Shown: one piece after another, positions 1-12,912 of the stretch | Numbering within the stretch: position 1 is the stretch's first letter | Layout: each line of letters begins with the position of its first letter | From: Toxorhynchites rutilus septentrionalis | Taxonomy: Eukaryota; Arthropoda; Insecta; Diptera; Culicidae | Direction of reading: 5' to 3' | Assembly: GCF_029784135.1 (NCBI RefSeq) | Contig: NC_073744.1 | Coordinates: forward strand, 30,176,981 to 30,240,980 | Length of the DNA: 64,000 nucleotides | Position numbers and translations under genes: made by a program | The notes under the pieces: generated by a model | Seen by the model: the letters and a program-made list of their open reading frames with translations, nothing else | Told to the model about the DNA's origin: nothing | Databases searched by the model: none

Positions 1-1262
1 GGTATTTTTTTTAAATTTTCATTTGTTCATAAAATTAGTTACAATCATCTGTTTAAAGTCAAATATGCGCCGTTTTGTTCGATGACTTGTTCCCAACGAG
101 GTGCCAACTTCATAATACCCCTGTTATAGAAGCTCACTTCCTTATTGGCAAAAAACTCGGATAGCCAATTTTCACAGGCCTCTTTTGTTGCTAATTTCTG
201 ACTACTTAGCTCGTTCGCCATGGACAAAAACAGGTGGTAGTCACTTGGTGCAAGGTCCGGACTATACGGCGGATGCAAAAGAACCTTCCATCCGAGCTCC
301 CGGAGCTTCTGGCGCGTCACCAAAGAAGTGTGTGGCCTAGCGTTGTCCTGATGGAAGGCAATGCGGCCTCTGTTTATCAAAGATGGCCTCTTCTTCATGA
401 GTGCTACCTTCAAGCGGTCCAGTTGTTGGCAGTACAGGTCCGAATTGAGCGTTTGGCCATAGGGAAGCAGCTCATAATAGATTATTCCTTGACAATCCCA
501 CCAAACACCCAGCAGAACCTTCCTGGCCGTTAATGAGGGCTTGGCCACCGTCTGAGCCGCTTCAGCGGGCTTCGACCACGACCGTTTGCGATTCACGTTG
601 TCGTAAGTGACCCACTTTTCATCGCCAGTCACCATCCGCTTCAGAAACGGGTCGATTTTGTTGCGATTCAGCAGCGATTCACATTTGTCGATACGGTCAA
701 AGATGTTTTTTTGCGTCAACGTGTGTGGCACCCATACATCGAGCTTCTTTGTGAATCCAAGCTTCTTCAAATGGTTAATAACGGTTTGATGACTTATCCC
801 AAGCTCTTGGCCGATGCTACGGCTGCTACTATGCCGGTCTTTCTCAGCTAATTCAGCGATTTTGTCGCAATTTTCGACGACAGGCCTTCAGGAGCGTGGC
901 GCATCTTCGACGACCTCTACACCAGAACGAAAACGTTGAAACCATCGTTGTGCGGTGGAAATGGAAACTGTATCGGGTCCATAAACTGCACAAATTTTAT
1001 TGGCAGCTTGAGATGCATTTTTGCCTTTGTCATAGTAGTACTGTAAAATATGTCGGATTTTCTCTTTATTTTGCTCCATATTTGCGACACTATAACTCAC
1101 GAACGACTTAACCAAACAAAACACTGTCATGGACTATATTATAGCGCGCAAAAATACCTTTCCAACAAGCTATAGTATGACTCGATACAATGAAAACAAC
1201 TAGAACTACGCGCTTACAACGACACCTCGCGGAAATACCGCAGGGCTTTTTTGACAGCCTAA
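1..1262 (-). mobile_element. mariner (DD34D) transposon, copy A, cut by window edge
   Basis: This is a minus-strand mariner-type element whose far terminal repeat runs off the left edge of the window. The visible terminal repeat ends in ...GACAGCCTAA at 1262 and is followed by TA, the expected Tc1/mariner target dinucleotide. The same terminal sequence bounds the second copy at 47281-48530, which gives the full length as 1250 bp. The interior is a single transposase gene (separate entry) with short untranslated flanks. It is non-autonomous in its present state because the transposase has a premature stop. Confidence 0.93.
45..1079 (-). pseudogene. mariner transposase, copy A, one internal TGA
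   Basis: This would encode the DDE transposase that excises and inserts the mariner at TA sites. The ATG at 1079 starts MEQNKEKIRHIL, an N-terminal helix-turn-helix DNA-binding region. The catalytic triad is visible: the first Asp in VTGDEKWVTY, the second in FHQDNARPH, the third in SPDLAPSDYHLF. Exactly 34 residues separate the second and third Asp (DD34D). The frame is open throughout except for a TGA at about 888-890, where copy B at 47468 has GGA (Gly in RSGRP). The C-terminus is complete, and an extra T near the end moves the stop two codons on to LNR. All three catalytic residues are intact, so one point mutation explains the inactivation. Confidence 0.92.
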
Positions 1263-1949
1263 TATTAGTCTAACGAATTATTTATCTCATTGTGACGATT
1301 AATCGATTATTCGATTATTTGGGGCGATTAATCGTATCGAATAACAAACTACTGAAAAGTATTCGATAAGCAGATGAACGATTAATTTCAAAAATCGGGG
1401 ATCACTTTGCGTAACTGACTGTGATCGTAGCTGCAGAGATGCGGATGTAAATAAAGCTATATTTGGTTGCGTTTACTAGTTCACAGTGACTTAGAGGTAC
1501 GTTTAGAAGATGTTTATTGATTTTCTGGAAACAAAGAAAAATACATATTGTAATTTTTTTTGTTTTCCATTTGATCCACTCACCCCCAAGCCCTAGTGTA
1601 CCTCAACAGAGGTAACAGATTTTGCAAGCGACAAGATCAGTGGCATCTAGGTATTTTCTTGTATGTTCTGTTATGTTTTGAATTATTAGCGAACTAAAGC
1701 CTGTTTCAGTTACAATGTGGTCGCACAAAGTAAAACATTTCTCAGCATTCTATGCTGATAAAAGAAAATACATTTCTATTTCCTTGTATGTTCTGTTATG
1801 TTTTGAATTCTTAGCGAACTAAAGCCTGTTTCAGTTAGAATTTGGTCGCACAGAGTAAAACATTTGTCAGCACAGAAATAACGTACAAAAAATCGAAGGA
1901 TGTCATTTTGTAGGTTTTTTAAGGAACTTTAAGGGAAAAACATGAAAAT

Positions 1950-2600
1950 TATTCGTCAGCTGTTCGCCGATGAATCTTCGAACTTTTCGTATGATACCAC
2001 CCATTTCTGCACAGTACTGCTGGTAATGGTATTTGCTCTCTTGTTCCACCACGTTTTCATTTTTTGATGGTCAAACCACATCTGTTCAGCTTGCCTTTGA
2101 TAATTGCCCAATATCTCTAGATGGGGCGAAAATCCGGACAATTTGGTGGATTGATAGGTTTTTCAGTGAAATCGATCTTGTTCTCCTTATACCACTTGAC
2201 GACATCCCGGCTGTGACGGCAGCTTGCCAAGTCCGGCCTTTGCGTGGTGATCGAATGAATGGTAAAATCCTGTTCTGAAGACACTCCTCATTGTAAACTT
2301 TTCCATTCATTGATGCGTGATGAAAACCTCTGTCTTCTCTGCACAGTTACAGATCCTATGTCGAATCATCAACTTATGGGCTAATTTATCGTCGTAAACA
2401 TATTTGAACCTACCCGCTCGTACATTTTCCTTGCACGGGTTTTAGCAACCAGGGTTTGTTTCAGCGTCCTATTAGGGTGTTTGCTGGCATGATACGACTG
2501 CAAGCCTTCTCGCATACAAGTTCTCCGAACTGTACTGTGTCTAACTAATCTTCGTGAAAAGATTGGCTTCGAATCATTCCTACTGACCACGTTGTGTTCT
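1950..2600 (-). pseudogene. DD37E (ITm-type) transposase relic
   Basis: Minus-strand translation recovers scattered blocks of a Tc1/mariner-superfamily transposase: REGLQSYHASKHPNR and KTRARKMYERV at about 2430-2540, NGKVYNEECLQNR near 2270, then DLASCRHSRDVVKWYKEN and PPNCPDFRPI around 2120-2230. These match the ITm transposases at 52984 and 60786 block for block. After the second catalytic Asp there are 37 residues to the position of the catalytic Glu, which here is a TAG stop. The region with the first Asp is mostly deleted and several frameshifts separate the blocks. I found no convincing terminal repeats. It is an old, diverged fossil of the same superfamily, not a recent copy. Confidence 0.8.
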
Positions 2601-2700
2601 CAACGTAAGCGTGCAGAATTTTTTCTGCCTTCGCGTTCCATCGCCGATAACTTTTGAATGTGTCCTTCAATCTTGATAAAATTACTACTGCTGAATATAC

Positions 2701-5680
2701 TGAATAAACAAACCATCCGGATCAGAGCGCTGTCAATTGTTTCTCGTGGTGACAACTAGGGGCGCTGCAGTGAATAAAAACAAGCGACCAGATTCTAACT
2801 GAAACACACTTTAGATTGAGCACGGTGGGAATAACAACAAAATAATGGCAGGAAAATGGACTGCAGACCCAATTTGACCTGTTGGGAAATGAGACCGATT
2901 GATGAAAAGGAAACCTTTGAACGAACACTCCAACCAAATTGGAGGGTTCAATTACTTAATTGGAAAAATGAATATTTTTTGAAGCCTCACACTGGCCTCA
3001 GTCCGGTAACTGCAGCAACACATGAACACCGGCTCTCGGGCTGTGATGGAAGCGAAGGCGGATGGTACTTCATATGTTACATCATGACGTCAATGGCCTC
3101 TCGCCAGCATCTCGGTATCGTTTCGAGTTTCCTTGAAATACTTTGTAACACTAGTGCTCCATTCGACACAGCGATGAGAGAAGAAACAACTCCACTTTCG
3201 GCGTCATTGAAGAGGGAAAAAAACACTGAGACGAAATAGTTCCTCGGAGGGGTATACTATGCATTCCCTCTTGCCAACCCTTGGTGAAGTTATCGAACCG
3301 AATGGTGGTTAAGTATTCAACTGGGAATCTTTCCTGGGGTATGTAAAATACCATTCCTGAATGTTAAAAATATTATCTCGGTTAGACACTAATATGGGAA
3401 GCAATCCGAACGCTACAAACATATTTCGGGTCTGCGGTTTTTCCAATGCGGCATAACAGTCTGCATCGATTCACAATGCTGGGCGGCTTTTTATTTCTGG
3501 CCTGCGCCTTCCTTCCGCTGAGCCCCTCCCTCTCGCCCCGAAATGTGTCCATCCTGCACACACACACATATATACATATACATTCACCGCATGATCGGTG
3601 ATGGCGACACACGACGGAAACGTTTTATCATCGAGCAATAAAACCTTTAATTTCCGTCAACCGCCAACAGTGAATCCATTTTAGCGGTAGCCATTTTTTG
3701 GGGCTCAGATAACGGTTGGGATGTTCGGAAAACTCATCCTCAGGGAACTCGAAATATTCGTTCGAGAAGAACGTTTGATTTGCGGCGGCATCAATGCATC
3801 CCTCTGGGAGGGGGAGGAAAATCACTGTCGCGTGCCATGGTCTCTCGGCTTGATGAGCAGGATTCGCTTCGGACCACTTCTATTACCCTTCCCCCCACAC
3901 GAGAGGCCGATTGAAGCGTCTGGCGGACTTTTATCGTCGAATGTGGGCGCATATTGCGCCACAAACGCGCACCTGTTCCCACGTTGAGAGCGACTCTTTC
4001 CTCTCACAGTTTAGTGGTTTTAAACATCCATTCATTGTGTGTTTCCCCCCATATTTCTTTTTCTACTATGCGGGTGGAAACAATGATTTCGCTTCGGTAG
4101 GTTGATTCCAGTTGTGTGGTAAACATATGTCGTTTCCCATTCGGCCGTTTCCAGTTCGAATTTCCACAGTTTCCATAAACTGTTCAAAATACATAAGCTC
4201 ATACGTATAGATCGAACGCAAAACTATGGATTTTCCATCATGCTTTGATTTTCCGCGGTGGACATAAGGAAGCACATTTATTTTACAATTCGATGGTTTT
4301 CGCTAATGAATATTGATTTTTACTGACCACATCGTGGCGGTGGCGACCATGGATTGTACATGGTACAATTTTTCCGCTGACAACTTTTGCGAATTTGGCT
4401 TCGCAACAGTTCTTCTAACGCCAGCATCAAAACCATTTCGTAATTCGATATTCATGCAAATAAGCGGAAATGAACGGGAAATGCCAGTCGTCGAGAGAAT
4501 AATAAGAAATAAAAAAAATCACACCCAAGAACAACAACCAATCGAACAGTGTGCAGTACCATTCAGAAATAGAATCCAATTTTCCAATCGCGGAAACTTT
4601 TTCGCCATATTTGCTCTTCCAGAAAAAAAACACACAAACGAACAAATTCAGGGGAGGAAAATATGAACAGTTTTCCGCGTATTTACTGTCGGTACGTACG
4701 CTTTGTGAAATCAAAGTGATTTTAGAACAAGTACTCGAAGTAGGAAATTTTAAGGCCGCCTCGAAAAAGGATCCGTTCTATGTGTATTCCGAGAATAAAT
4801 ATTTCTGTATAGATTGGAACAACTTGCAAACGGAAGCGGAGTTCCCGGGAATTTGGCGTTGCGATACAGTGAAGGACAGTTGTTTTGATTTATTCACGAG
4901 AATTTAAATGCAGGTTCATTGATAACCTTCAAATTGATTGACATTCAATACATGCAGCCTTCAGCAGTTATTCAACGCTGTTCCGTGTTTGTAAAATAGT
5001 TCTGATTTCTGCACTGTCGGAATTTCCGAAAACGCTACTCGTTGAATGAGAATCATTTTAACCCCTCATTCCACCGGGCTGAAGTGACTGACGGAGTCTC
5101 TCCAGAGAGCATAATTGATGTATTTCAATTGCAGGATAGCCCATTCGCTGAAATTACTGTGGTATCGATTCAATTTTCAAACATACGTATAATACACAGA
5201 GAGAATCCGAGCCACACATCATCACTCAACAGAAAAGTTAACAGGGAGGGGTTTTATCTAGTTTTATCCAGCAATTTTATGTTGGCTATAATGGGCCCTA
5301 TTATGTAATTCGAGTCGATGAGAATTTTGCTCTTTAGCACTATTTTTGTATAAGGGAGGCCGTAAACTGTCTGCCCGGAGGTCAAATATTTGATACTTTT
5401 TGACAGACAAAATTTGGTTTCATATTTGTACAAACACTATTTTGTTTGTCAACAATGGCAAACCACGTCGAACATCGAACATGGAAAAAATTCGACTGAA
5501 ATATTTAAGCTAACCTAACCGACAGGTTTGGTTTGTAGTTCAGCTGATGGGATCTTCCAACCAGACTCCAAAATAATGCGTCGTATGATCAGAAAGACAT
5601 GGAGTATGACGTTGTTTTTTTTATTTATTTCATCCATACATAACGCAGGAGGCATCTCGTCTAGGATCACAGAGGGCGGT
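2701..5680. other. No gene recognised; unclassified DNA
   Basis: Short open frames here do not resemble known proteins and overlap each other on both strands. A short CA/TA-rich microsatellite lies near 3557-3585. The part at about 3400-4000 is more GC-rich than its surroundings and has no recognisable repeat. I see no terminal repeats or transposase blocks. Confidence 0.5.
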
Positions 5681-5689
5681 TTTCATCAT

Positions 5690-6110
5690 ATCTCGTTCCA
5701 CTTCGGTATCTTTTCTCTAATATGCCCCATCCAACGACTGTTTACTATCCTTCTGTCATCATCATTCGGTAAACACTGGTGGAGTGAATGAACAACACCC
5801 AACAACCAAACAAAACGACCCTTTTCAGAGCTACCAAATCATTATCGAAGAGTTTAATGATTTTTCTTTATCTGTATTATAGTGATTTTCAACTCATTTG
5901 GCTGGTTCGTCACTTTTTACTTCCATTTTTGGAAGAATGTCGGGAGTGAGAATTGAACTCGTGACCTTTAGCGTGAGAGGCATGGATGTTACCACTACGC
6001 CAGATCGCCTCCACTGAGTTTAACGATGTAATTCTTCAAACATATCCAAAATCAACAGATAGCCTAACGGAATCCTACTTCAACTATGCGGTCGTGTCTT
6101 GGATACAACC
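5690..6110. repeat. Dispersed repeat, interrupted by a SINE
   Basis: The two halves of this stretch (about 5690-5861 and 6016-6108) match a reverse-complement copy at about 41748-41980 and a partial copy at 28742-28860. The end with GCGGTCGTGTC...ACAACCC recurs at 10120, 28830, 41750 and 55010. It therefore looks like a repeat terminus and not unique DNA. A SINE inserted between the halves. I cannot assign the family. Confidence 0.6.
5862..6015 (-). mobile_element. tRNA-derived SINE with target-site duplication
   Basis: On the minus strand this begins GGAGGCGATCTGGCGTAGTGG, read in two parts: an A-box-like TGGCGTAGTGG and, about 35 bases on, a B-box-like GAGTTCAATTC. That is the layout of an internal RNA polymerase III promoter from a tRNA. 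An almost identical copy lies at 45131-45282. The insertion is flanked by GAGTTTAATGAT (5850-5861) and GAGTTTAACGAT (6016-6027), and the related repeat at about 41831 carries this 12-mer only once, as an empty site would. The 3' end is short and AT-rich with no long poly-A. There is no protein; retroposition would rely on a LINE. Confidence 0.8.
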
Positions 6111-6149
6111 CTTTTGTGACTTTTTCTAATATTTCTCAACTTTTCCAAT

Positions 6150-7060
6150 TTTTCACGCCGTATAAACTTTTCTTGGGTGAAAATGAACACAACAAAACAG
6201 ACAGCTTGAACCAAACGACCTGTTCTCGAGCGGGAACACACCTTGGTTTTTATTTATGAAAATTGAAATGAATCGTTTCATATTTCAAGTCATTTTCAAC
6301 ACTACTGCTACCATATAAAATTTTACACTTACACTTGTGCTAAATGTTTCACAATACACGATCGGTCATTGATATGAAATTTCACGAAGCAACCAACATT
6401 AAAGTTCCAAATTTAAATTTTATTTGCTGGAATTAATCGTATCAATCACCTTACTTGCAATATAAAAATGCCCCCGACTTGCATATATTTGCAATGCCGA
6501 TTTCCCCAGGCAACTTGAATTAGAAATCTCTGTTAGGAAACACATTTCGGTGGGAGCAAAAGCTTCCCGTACTTTCATGAATTTGCAGCGCCGATTCCCC
6601 CCGGGCAGCTTGGTTTTGATGTCTCTGTTAGGGAACAAATTTCGGTAGGAACAAAAGTTCCCCCTACTTTCATGTATTTGCAATGCCGATTTCACTCAGG
6701 GAGCTTGGTTTTGTTGTCTCTGTTAGGGAACACATTTCAGTGAGAACAAAAGCTCCCCCTACTTTTATGTATTTGCAATGCCGATTTCCCCCAGGCAGCT
6801 TGGTTTTGATGTCTCTGTTAGGGACCCGCCGCATGTGTCGTCAATTTCGACCAATCAGAAGTGGGTATTTCCGTTAGTATATGGGTTGAGATTTTTCATT
6901 GTTCGATAGTTAGTTTAATGTCATATATTATTTTGTTCAATATAAAAAAAATGCTATGGAGTACCGAAATCTATTGACGCAAAAATTTCATCCATCCATC
7001 ATGAAATGACTGAGCAATAAGCGTTTGAATTTGGACAATTTTTCACGATGTGCTCGATGT
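6150..7060. repeat. Dispersed repeat with internal tandem array
   Basis: From about 6150 to 7060 the sequence aligns with about 42270-42985, and its central part also with 40582-41049. Shared blocks include the flank with GTTCTCGAGCGGGAACACACC, the block starting CTGCTACCATATAAAATT, and the tail with GAAATGACTGAGCAATAAGC. The copies differ mainly in the number of 95-bp units in the middle. No coding capacity or clear terminal inverted repeat was found. Confidence 0.75.
6488..6830. repeat. 95-bp tandem repeat, about 3.7 units
   Basis: The motif TTTGCAATGCCGATTTC recurs at about 6488, 6582, 6677 and 6772, giving a period of 94-95 bp. Each unit also has GTCTCTGTTAGGGAACA and CAAAAGCTCCCCCTAC. 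The last unit breaks off at GACCCGCCGCATGTG. The related copies at 40.8 and 42.6 kb have only two units, and one partial reverse unit lies at 28681-28728. The array is open in one reverse frame, so it yields a repetitive peptide, but nothing suggests that it is translated. Confidence 0.85.
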
Positions 7061-10000
7061 GCTACAATTCGGTGAAATTCTTATTTGATACAACTTATTG
7101 ATTGTGTGTCGTGACATAGCTTTGTTGAGACTATTTTTTTCGCACAGAGCGTGTTGTCAAGTCACAAAATGCATGTCGATTTTGGCAAAGTTTTTACGAG
7201 TTTTGACGTGGAACTATGTCTTTCATTAAGGGTTGCAAATCAGAAATCAGGTCACGATTTTATGAAATAAAGTTAACGTTAATAACTATTTTTGCCACGA
7301 ATGGATTTAGATGATTTACATACCAAACGGATCGGGAATTCCCTAAGATTTGTTTTGTCATAGGACTATGTCTTTGATTTCTATATAGGGGGGTCACTCT
7401 ACGAAAAATGTAACGATGCATTAAGAGTTTTCAAACGCACATTACTCAAAAACGTTATTGCGACATATGTTGTGTTATGTATCATTGGACAAAAAATTTA
7501 TACAGTAATTTTTTGCTTAAAACACGAACAGAAGAAATAATAAAAAAGGTATACAATTTGACGATTGAAATGGGTATGTTTTTTTGATTGTACTAACCAC
7601 TCGCTTTCTTCCCCTACACAACGAGCAATTTCGTTGCCTACATACGGACTTTACCTCACATTGCGAGTCGATACGTGTTATGAATTATGCACCATTTGCC
7701 GATAATAGGCATTAATCAGTTGGCAATCAATCAAGCAATCAAGTTGGCAAAGTTCAATCAATTCGGGCTCTTTCACGTCTCTATCGTGTCAGTCTTTGCT
7801 ACTAACAATTTATATAATTGTGGTCCAGGATAAAACATAATATCGAGCATGTTGTTTGGTTATGTAAAAATGCAATTAATGAATTTAACTTTAACATAAT
7901 TTAACTTTAACGATGTGGTATACTCACGCATATCAGATTATAATTGCTTGAGTAGCCACGATTTCAACATTATGTTCCCCATATATGTCTTTCTTAGAAG
8001 CCTGCTTCACTTTCTCGAATGCACTTGGCCATTCTTCTTTTCCTTTCCTATACATAAGCAGAACTTAGCACCCAATGAGATCAGTTCATTGCAGCAGCTA
8101 TACGAACATCCCAGGAGAGCACTCATGGCCATAGAATACTCAATATACATCACCTGGCTATGAATTTATTACAACCCCCTACAAACAATGCTCCGGACAA
8201 CGTGGCAACGAAGGAGAAAATGCTATTTTTATCTATGATATATTTCTGTAGTAATACATTTATTTGACTTAGGCTTATGTTTATGTATGTCTTAACTATT
8301 TAGACTTGTGTTTAAAAATGATAAATAATGACTCCTTGTATTCTTCTGCATAATTGAGTAAACAGAAGAATAGGATAGTAATGGTTTAAATTGATTTTTT
8401 TGTGTATATTTTTGAACAGAATTTGGTTCCGTATTATATCACGTTATCTCATCTAACCCGTTTAAAGGACAAAAGTTCGTACAGGAAAGGTTGTTTTTGG
8501 GGCTTCTATTTGATGTATCAAAAGAGAAAAAAATTACAGATTTTGAACAATGAAGAAATTCAATTCAAATGCAATTACTACACACAATCACAGTCCTATG
8601 TCAAAATCCCGTCCGTGCCCTTAGGCTCAGACCCATCAACTTTTTTATGCTATATATTACAATTCCCTGATGTGTAAACGTTTCAAATTGATGAAAACTA
8701 GAAGCATTTAAATTTTCTCATACATTTGTTTTGCTCTTTTTTGAGCTCCCCTACCCATGCTGTCAATAACGAGCAACTTATCGATGATCAACGAAAGATT
8801 TAAAATCACCGTGAACAAAGAAAAGAAGAAGAAGAAAAAGAAGAAGAACGAATGGGAATGTTTGGCTGGAACATAAATATTGGATCTTCTGATTTTGGGA
8901 GCCTTCGTTTCGGATTGAGTTGTGGACGCGACCAAATTACTCACTCGCTGATGTCTCTGGCATTGCAATCATTACATCAAATTGACCCCTTTGCCATAAT
9001 GTTTTGAGCTACACAAGTGTGTGGGGAATCATGAAGCTAGGCTATCATCGGCTCACCAAAAAATAATTGTTATGGAACTTTGTGTGTGACAGTAGCAAAG
9101 CTATCTCCACCAATGATGAAAGCAAGCTGATTGAGATGGGAAATATTTACACAAAGGAATACAAAGCGGAGATAAATGTGTGTATATTTAGTTTCTTCAA
9201 GCCATCGATATATGGCTATGTGTGCGTACATGCCTGTTTCATAATCCGTATGTACAAATAGCATCTTCGCTACGCTGAAACCCCATTCGTATCTGCTCCC
9301 GTGTGCATTAGCCCTGTCGCGATGCAACAATCACCCAATATTTGATGTTATGATGGACGATTGTTTGGTGGTGCAAATTATGCAGCCGTGATAATGAATG
9401 TAAACAAAGAGGGAGGTAGCGGAAGAGGAATATTTGTGCTAGGATATGAATATCAGATCTCTGCTGAAGAAAAATATTCAGAGTTTTTCTTTATTCAAAG
9501 CAGTTAATATCGCTTGTTAGCCGTCATCATAAGGGCTTCGTTGGTGCCTTTGACATTGCATCAATGCACCGAACTGACGCTATGGCGAAGCAGGTGTTGA
9601 GGTTGTGCACCACAAAATTATTTGAGGAATATCAAGCTAACCCATAGTGACTGTCGTGCTGGAATCACAACATTATTTGGGACCGCGTGCCAATCGCAAA
9701 ACTGCCTTCTACAAGGAGGGCATTTGCGCTTTATTTTGATGGTTATTGAGATTAACCGACAAAATTTATCTCGTTTATTTAGTTATTTAGGAAGTTCTAG
9801 AATTTTGTTAGGTTTCGCTTGCCAGTAGCAAAACTTTCTCCACTGAGGATAACAGCTGCGCTCATCTCGAGCATGAGAAAGTAATGCAACTTTTTTCTTT
9901 TGAGGATAGCGCAAAGGGATGAGAAGTATTTATATTCTTAGTCGCTTCAAGTCACCAATCTATCGTCAACTGATTCAACAATAAAAAACCATTTCAGGCT

Positions 10001-12404
10001 GACCAACCCATTTTCTAATGGGAATTTTCTTCTAAAATTTCGCAGCATTTTAAAATAATATCCAAAGTTATTAACTAGCGACTGGTACAAAATAACATCG
10101 TAGTTCTACGTCAACAATGCGATCGTGTCTTGGACTCAACCTCCTATAATTTTTGGATAACTGAATACACAGGAATCCACGTTCATCTTTAGTTGACAAA
10201 TCATGGACCAAAGTTTATTTGTATGTATTGAAACGGAACTGAAAATATGACATTAATGTTCAGAAGTCGGAAACCGCAAAAAGACAGTTGCTGTCACGTC
10301 ACAAAAGTATTGTGCTGGCAAAAAGGCAATTCAACTGTAAAATATTCTCCAACTGGATGAACAGAAGTCTCTGTGTAGCGATATAATCAATTCATAAAAT
10401 TACTGCTGTCTGCTGCTGCTAGAAATTACTGTTCATCCGCAATATTGAAGTGCTATATGAGGAATCATTTCGTGGAAAGTTCTGCACTAGCCTACCGTTA
10501 CGGTAAGTGGATAATGAGAGGTGAATTGATTGCTTTCGAAGTGTAGCTATTGTGTGGTAGACACAGAATATCTTTTCTCTGTCGACGAACAGCTTCCAAA
10601 ACACTTTCGTTCCATCATACCATCGTTCGATAACACAAGCAAGATTGTAACACACCTCGAGCAGAAGGCTCACAAATTCATCGGAACTTTCTCATCCCCC
10701 GCGCATGATGAGGTTCGCCTCGTGAAAGGCCAATGTGTTGTTTGGATGCTCATCCTGGAATGGAAATTAAATAACACAGAAGCTAAATTAATTTTAATGT
10801 TACCATTTGGGTACGTATTCTTCGTTTCAACCCATGCAACGGTCGGACTGGCTGCCAATAGCATTCCCTGCATTCCCAGCTATCATTTTGGCCGGCGAAA
10901 TGCACATCTCTTGGATTGAGGTGTGCGTGCTGGGATCCGAAAGGAGCAAAGCTATTCATTGCATTTCAAGTGTGAAAGGGGGAGGGGGAGGAGGCGGTGA
11001 TACGCTCATTCCCATGCACTTCATTTCAATAACTTAATTGCATTGTGCACTTATGAACGAACATCACTGAGCGTCGCAATATGCTGAACTGGGCTACTGG
11101 GGACTCATCGTACGTCATGGGTTGTACAGTGGGTGAGTTTATCTAAGCATATAGGATGGGTTGTCTGGAAAGTTCGTGCCGCCACTGATGATCGAGACCA
11201 ACTCGAGGGACTGATCTATGATGCTGATGGGTGATCAAAAATGAACCACTCACAACAGATGTTGAGAGAAACTTGGTAATTTAAGTGCATCATATTTGAT
11301 TCTTTCGATAGCATAAAGAAGCACCTTGACCAGTTTTTCGTCGCGCACTTAAACAATTTTTTGGAAGATGACATTTACAAGCGGCGCGAATGATCCGGAC
11401 AACCCAATATCAATGGAATGTTTGTCGTTGCGTTTTGGCTTAATGGATTTTGATTTATTCCGTGTGGGTGGTTTGACAGTGTTTTTGCTATGCATTTCTC
11501 TCAACCATATGGGAAATTCCGAAGGCAGTAGAATAATGATTACACAGTTGGGTTTCCAATGAAAGAGTTTTTCATGTCGCAGTTGAATTATTCTAGTGCT
11601 GTTCGTGATTTTCGATTCTATTTTAACTCTCTTCTCGAAATTCTCATGTAAAAATATTGGGATGGGATTACACCGAGAGAGCAGCAAGCAAGCACCTGTA
11701 CTAGTGGCTCCTGTCGTCCGCTGTCGCTGATAGGGCTCTTGCATTTCGGCACTCCAAAATGGCTTGATCCATTATTAAAGAGATGTTTAATTCAGCTCGC
11801 ATAGGCCCTAGCCGAGACCAGATCTGTGTTGACGCAGCGAACGTTGTTGACGGCATCCCACACGCTGCCGATGGTGCTTTCCGGTCCCTCCTCGTACCCG
11901 CGCCTGTGTGTGTATTAGCGCTTATATTTGATATCCCACCGGAACGTGACTTGGAACGACGCTACCCTAATGGCGCCGATGGATTGGAAGGCGAACTAAA
12001 ATGCAATGTGTATCCTGGAAACCGGAAATGTTTGCGGTTTTTCGGTGGGATGTGTGGGTGTGACGGAAATATGTTTGAATTTCAGCCATGAAAACGACCT
12101 TATTTGATGCAAGATACTGATGCAGTGAGAATTTGTTCTCGTTGCACGGCATCGCTGCGAGGATTCATCATAGCGATATCGATGATAAGTGTTCTATAAG
12201 TGACCGGAGCATATATTGGATCCCGATCTCAATTTATGGTTCTTTAAAACTAAGCGTGATCATTAAATATAAGAAGAGTTTAGTGCTGAAGGTTTGTCAT
12301 ACTCCTTGCATGAAATTATTTTGAATTGACAGTTTTGATGATTATCATGGATGATCATCACTGCCATCCTAGTGCTACTGTTAGATAATATGACTAATAT
12401 GACA
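7061..12404. other. No gene recognised; scattered repeat fragments
   Basis: I find no exon-like or transposase-like frame here. About 7215-7350 shares scattered blocks (ATGAAATAAAGTTAAC, CTAAGATTTGTTT) with 57130-57240. About 8655-8770 shares blocks with 57240-57340, so these are pieces of one dispersed repeat. A purine-rich AAGAAG microsatellite lies at 8818-8850 and a G-rich run at 10978-10997. The rest is unclassified. Confidence 0.5.
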
Positions 12405-12912
12405 CTAGTTGACCCGGTGAACCTCGTTTCACCCAAAATGGATTTTTTTTTATATGAATACTTTTAAACATTCACGTTTTCTCACTAAGTGAACGTTCGT
12501 GGGTCCAATCGCGGAACTCTTCATTGATTGATTAATCTTTAACCCTTCTCAATTTCCAATTTCACATGCCAGATTATGCCAGACATGCCAGCAATCTGTG
12601 TTTCATTTGTATGGCAGCCCTATCTTAGAGAGAGGGAGGAGTGAGAACCACCATAGAAACATGTTTTGCCCAAAACCTTCACTTGCTAAGTTTGGTTCCA
12701 TCTGCTTGATTAATTCTCGGGTTATGCAGAAATTTGTGTTTCATTTGTATGGCAGAACCCCTTAGAGAGGAGAGACGAGTGTCGAACTATCCCTAAGAAT
12801 CCAAAACCCCGGCCCTAAAAACCCTACATACAAATATTTACGCCGATTAGCTCAGTATTTTCCAAGTCCTTATAGACTTGACAGACAGACCGGAATGTAT
12901 CTTTATATATTA
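12405..12912 (-). mobile_element. Non-autonomous Helitron-like element
   Basis: On the minus strand the element ends in ...CACCGGGTCAACTAG followed by T. This is the same 3' terminus (CTAG next to a small hairpin) as the Helitron-like elements at 50920-51600 and 57639-57849. The body contains GCAGAAATTTGTGTTTCATT and neighbouring blocks, which also appear in tandem in the 50.9-51.6-kb element. The 5' end cannot be fixed because a mariner is inserted at 12911/12912. No Rep/helicase coding sequence is present. Confidence 0.65.

Noticed and set aside
6488..6830. Regular repeats that could suggest a CRISPR array
   Set aside because: The units are contiguous 95-bp tandem copies without unique spacers, and the genome is an insect's.
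6420..6877. Frames encoding a repetitive peptide (KSALQIH-like) on the minus strand and a related one on the plus strand
   Set aside because: They follow the 95-bp tandem repeat and recur only where the repeat recurs; no start or expression context.
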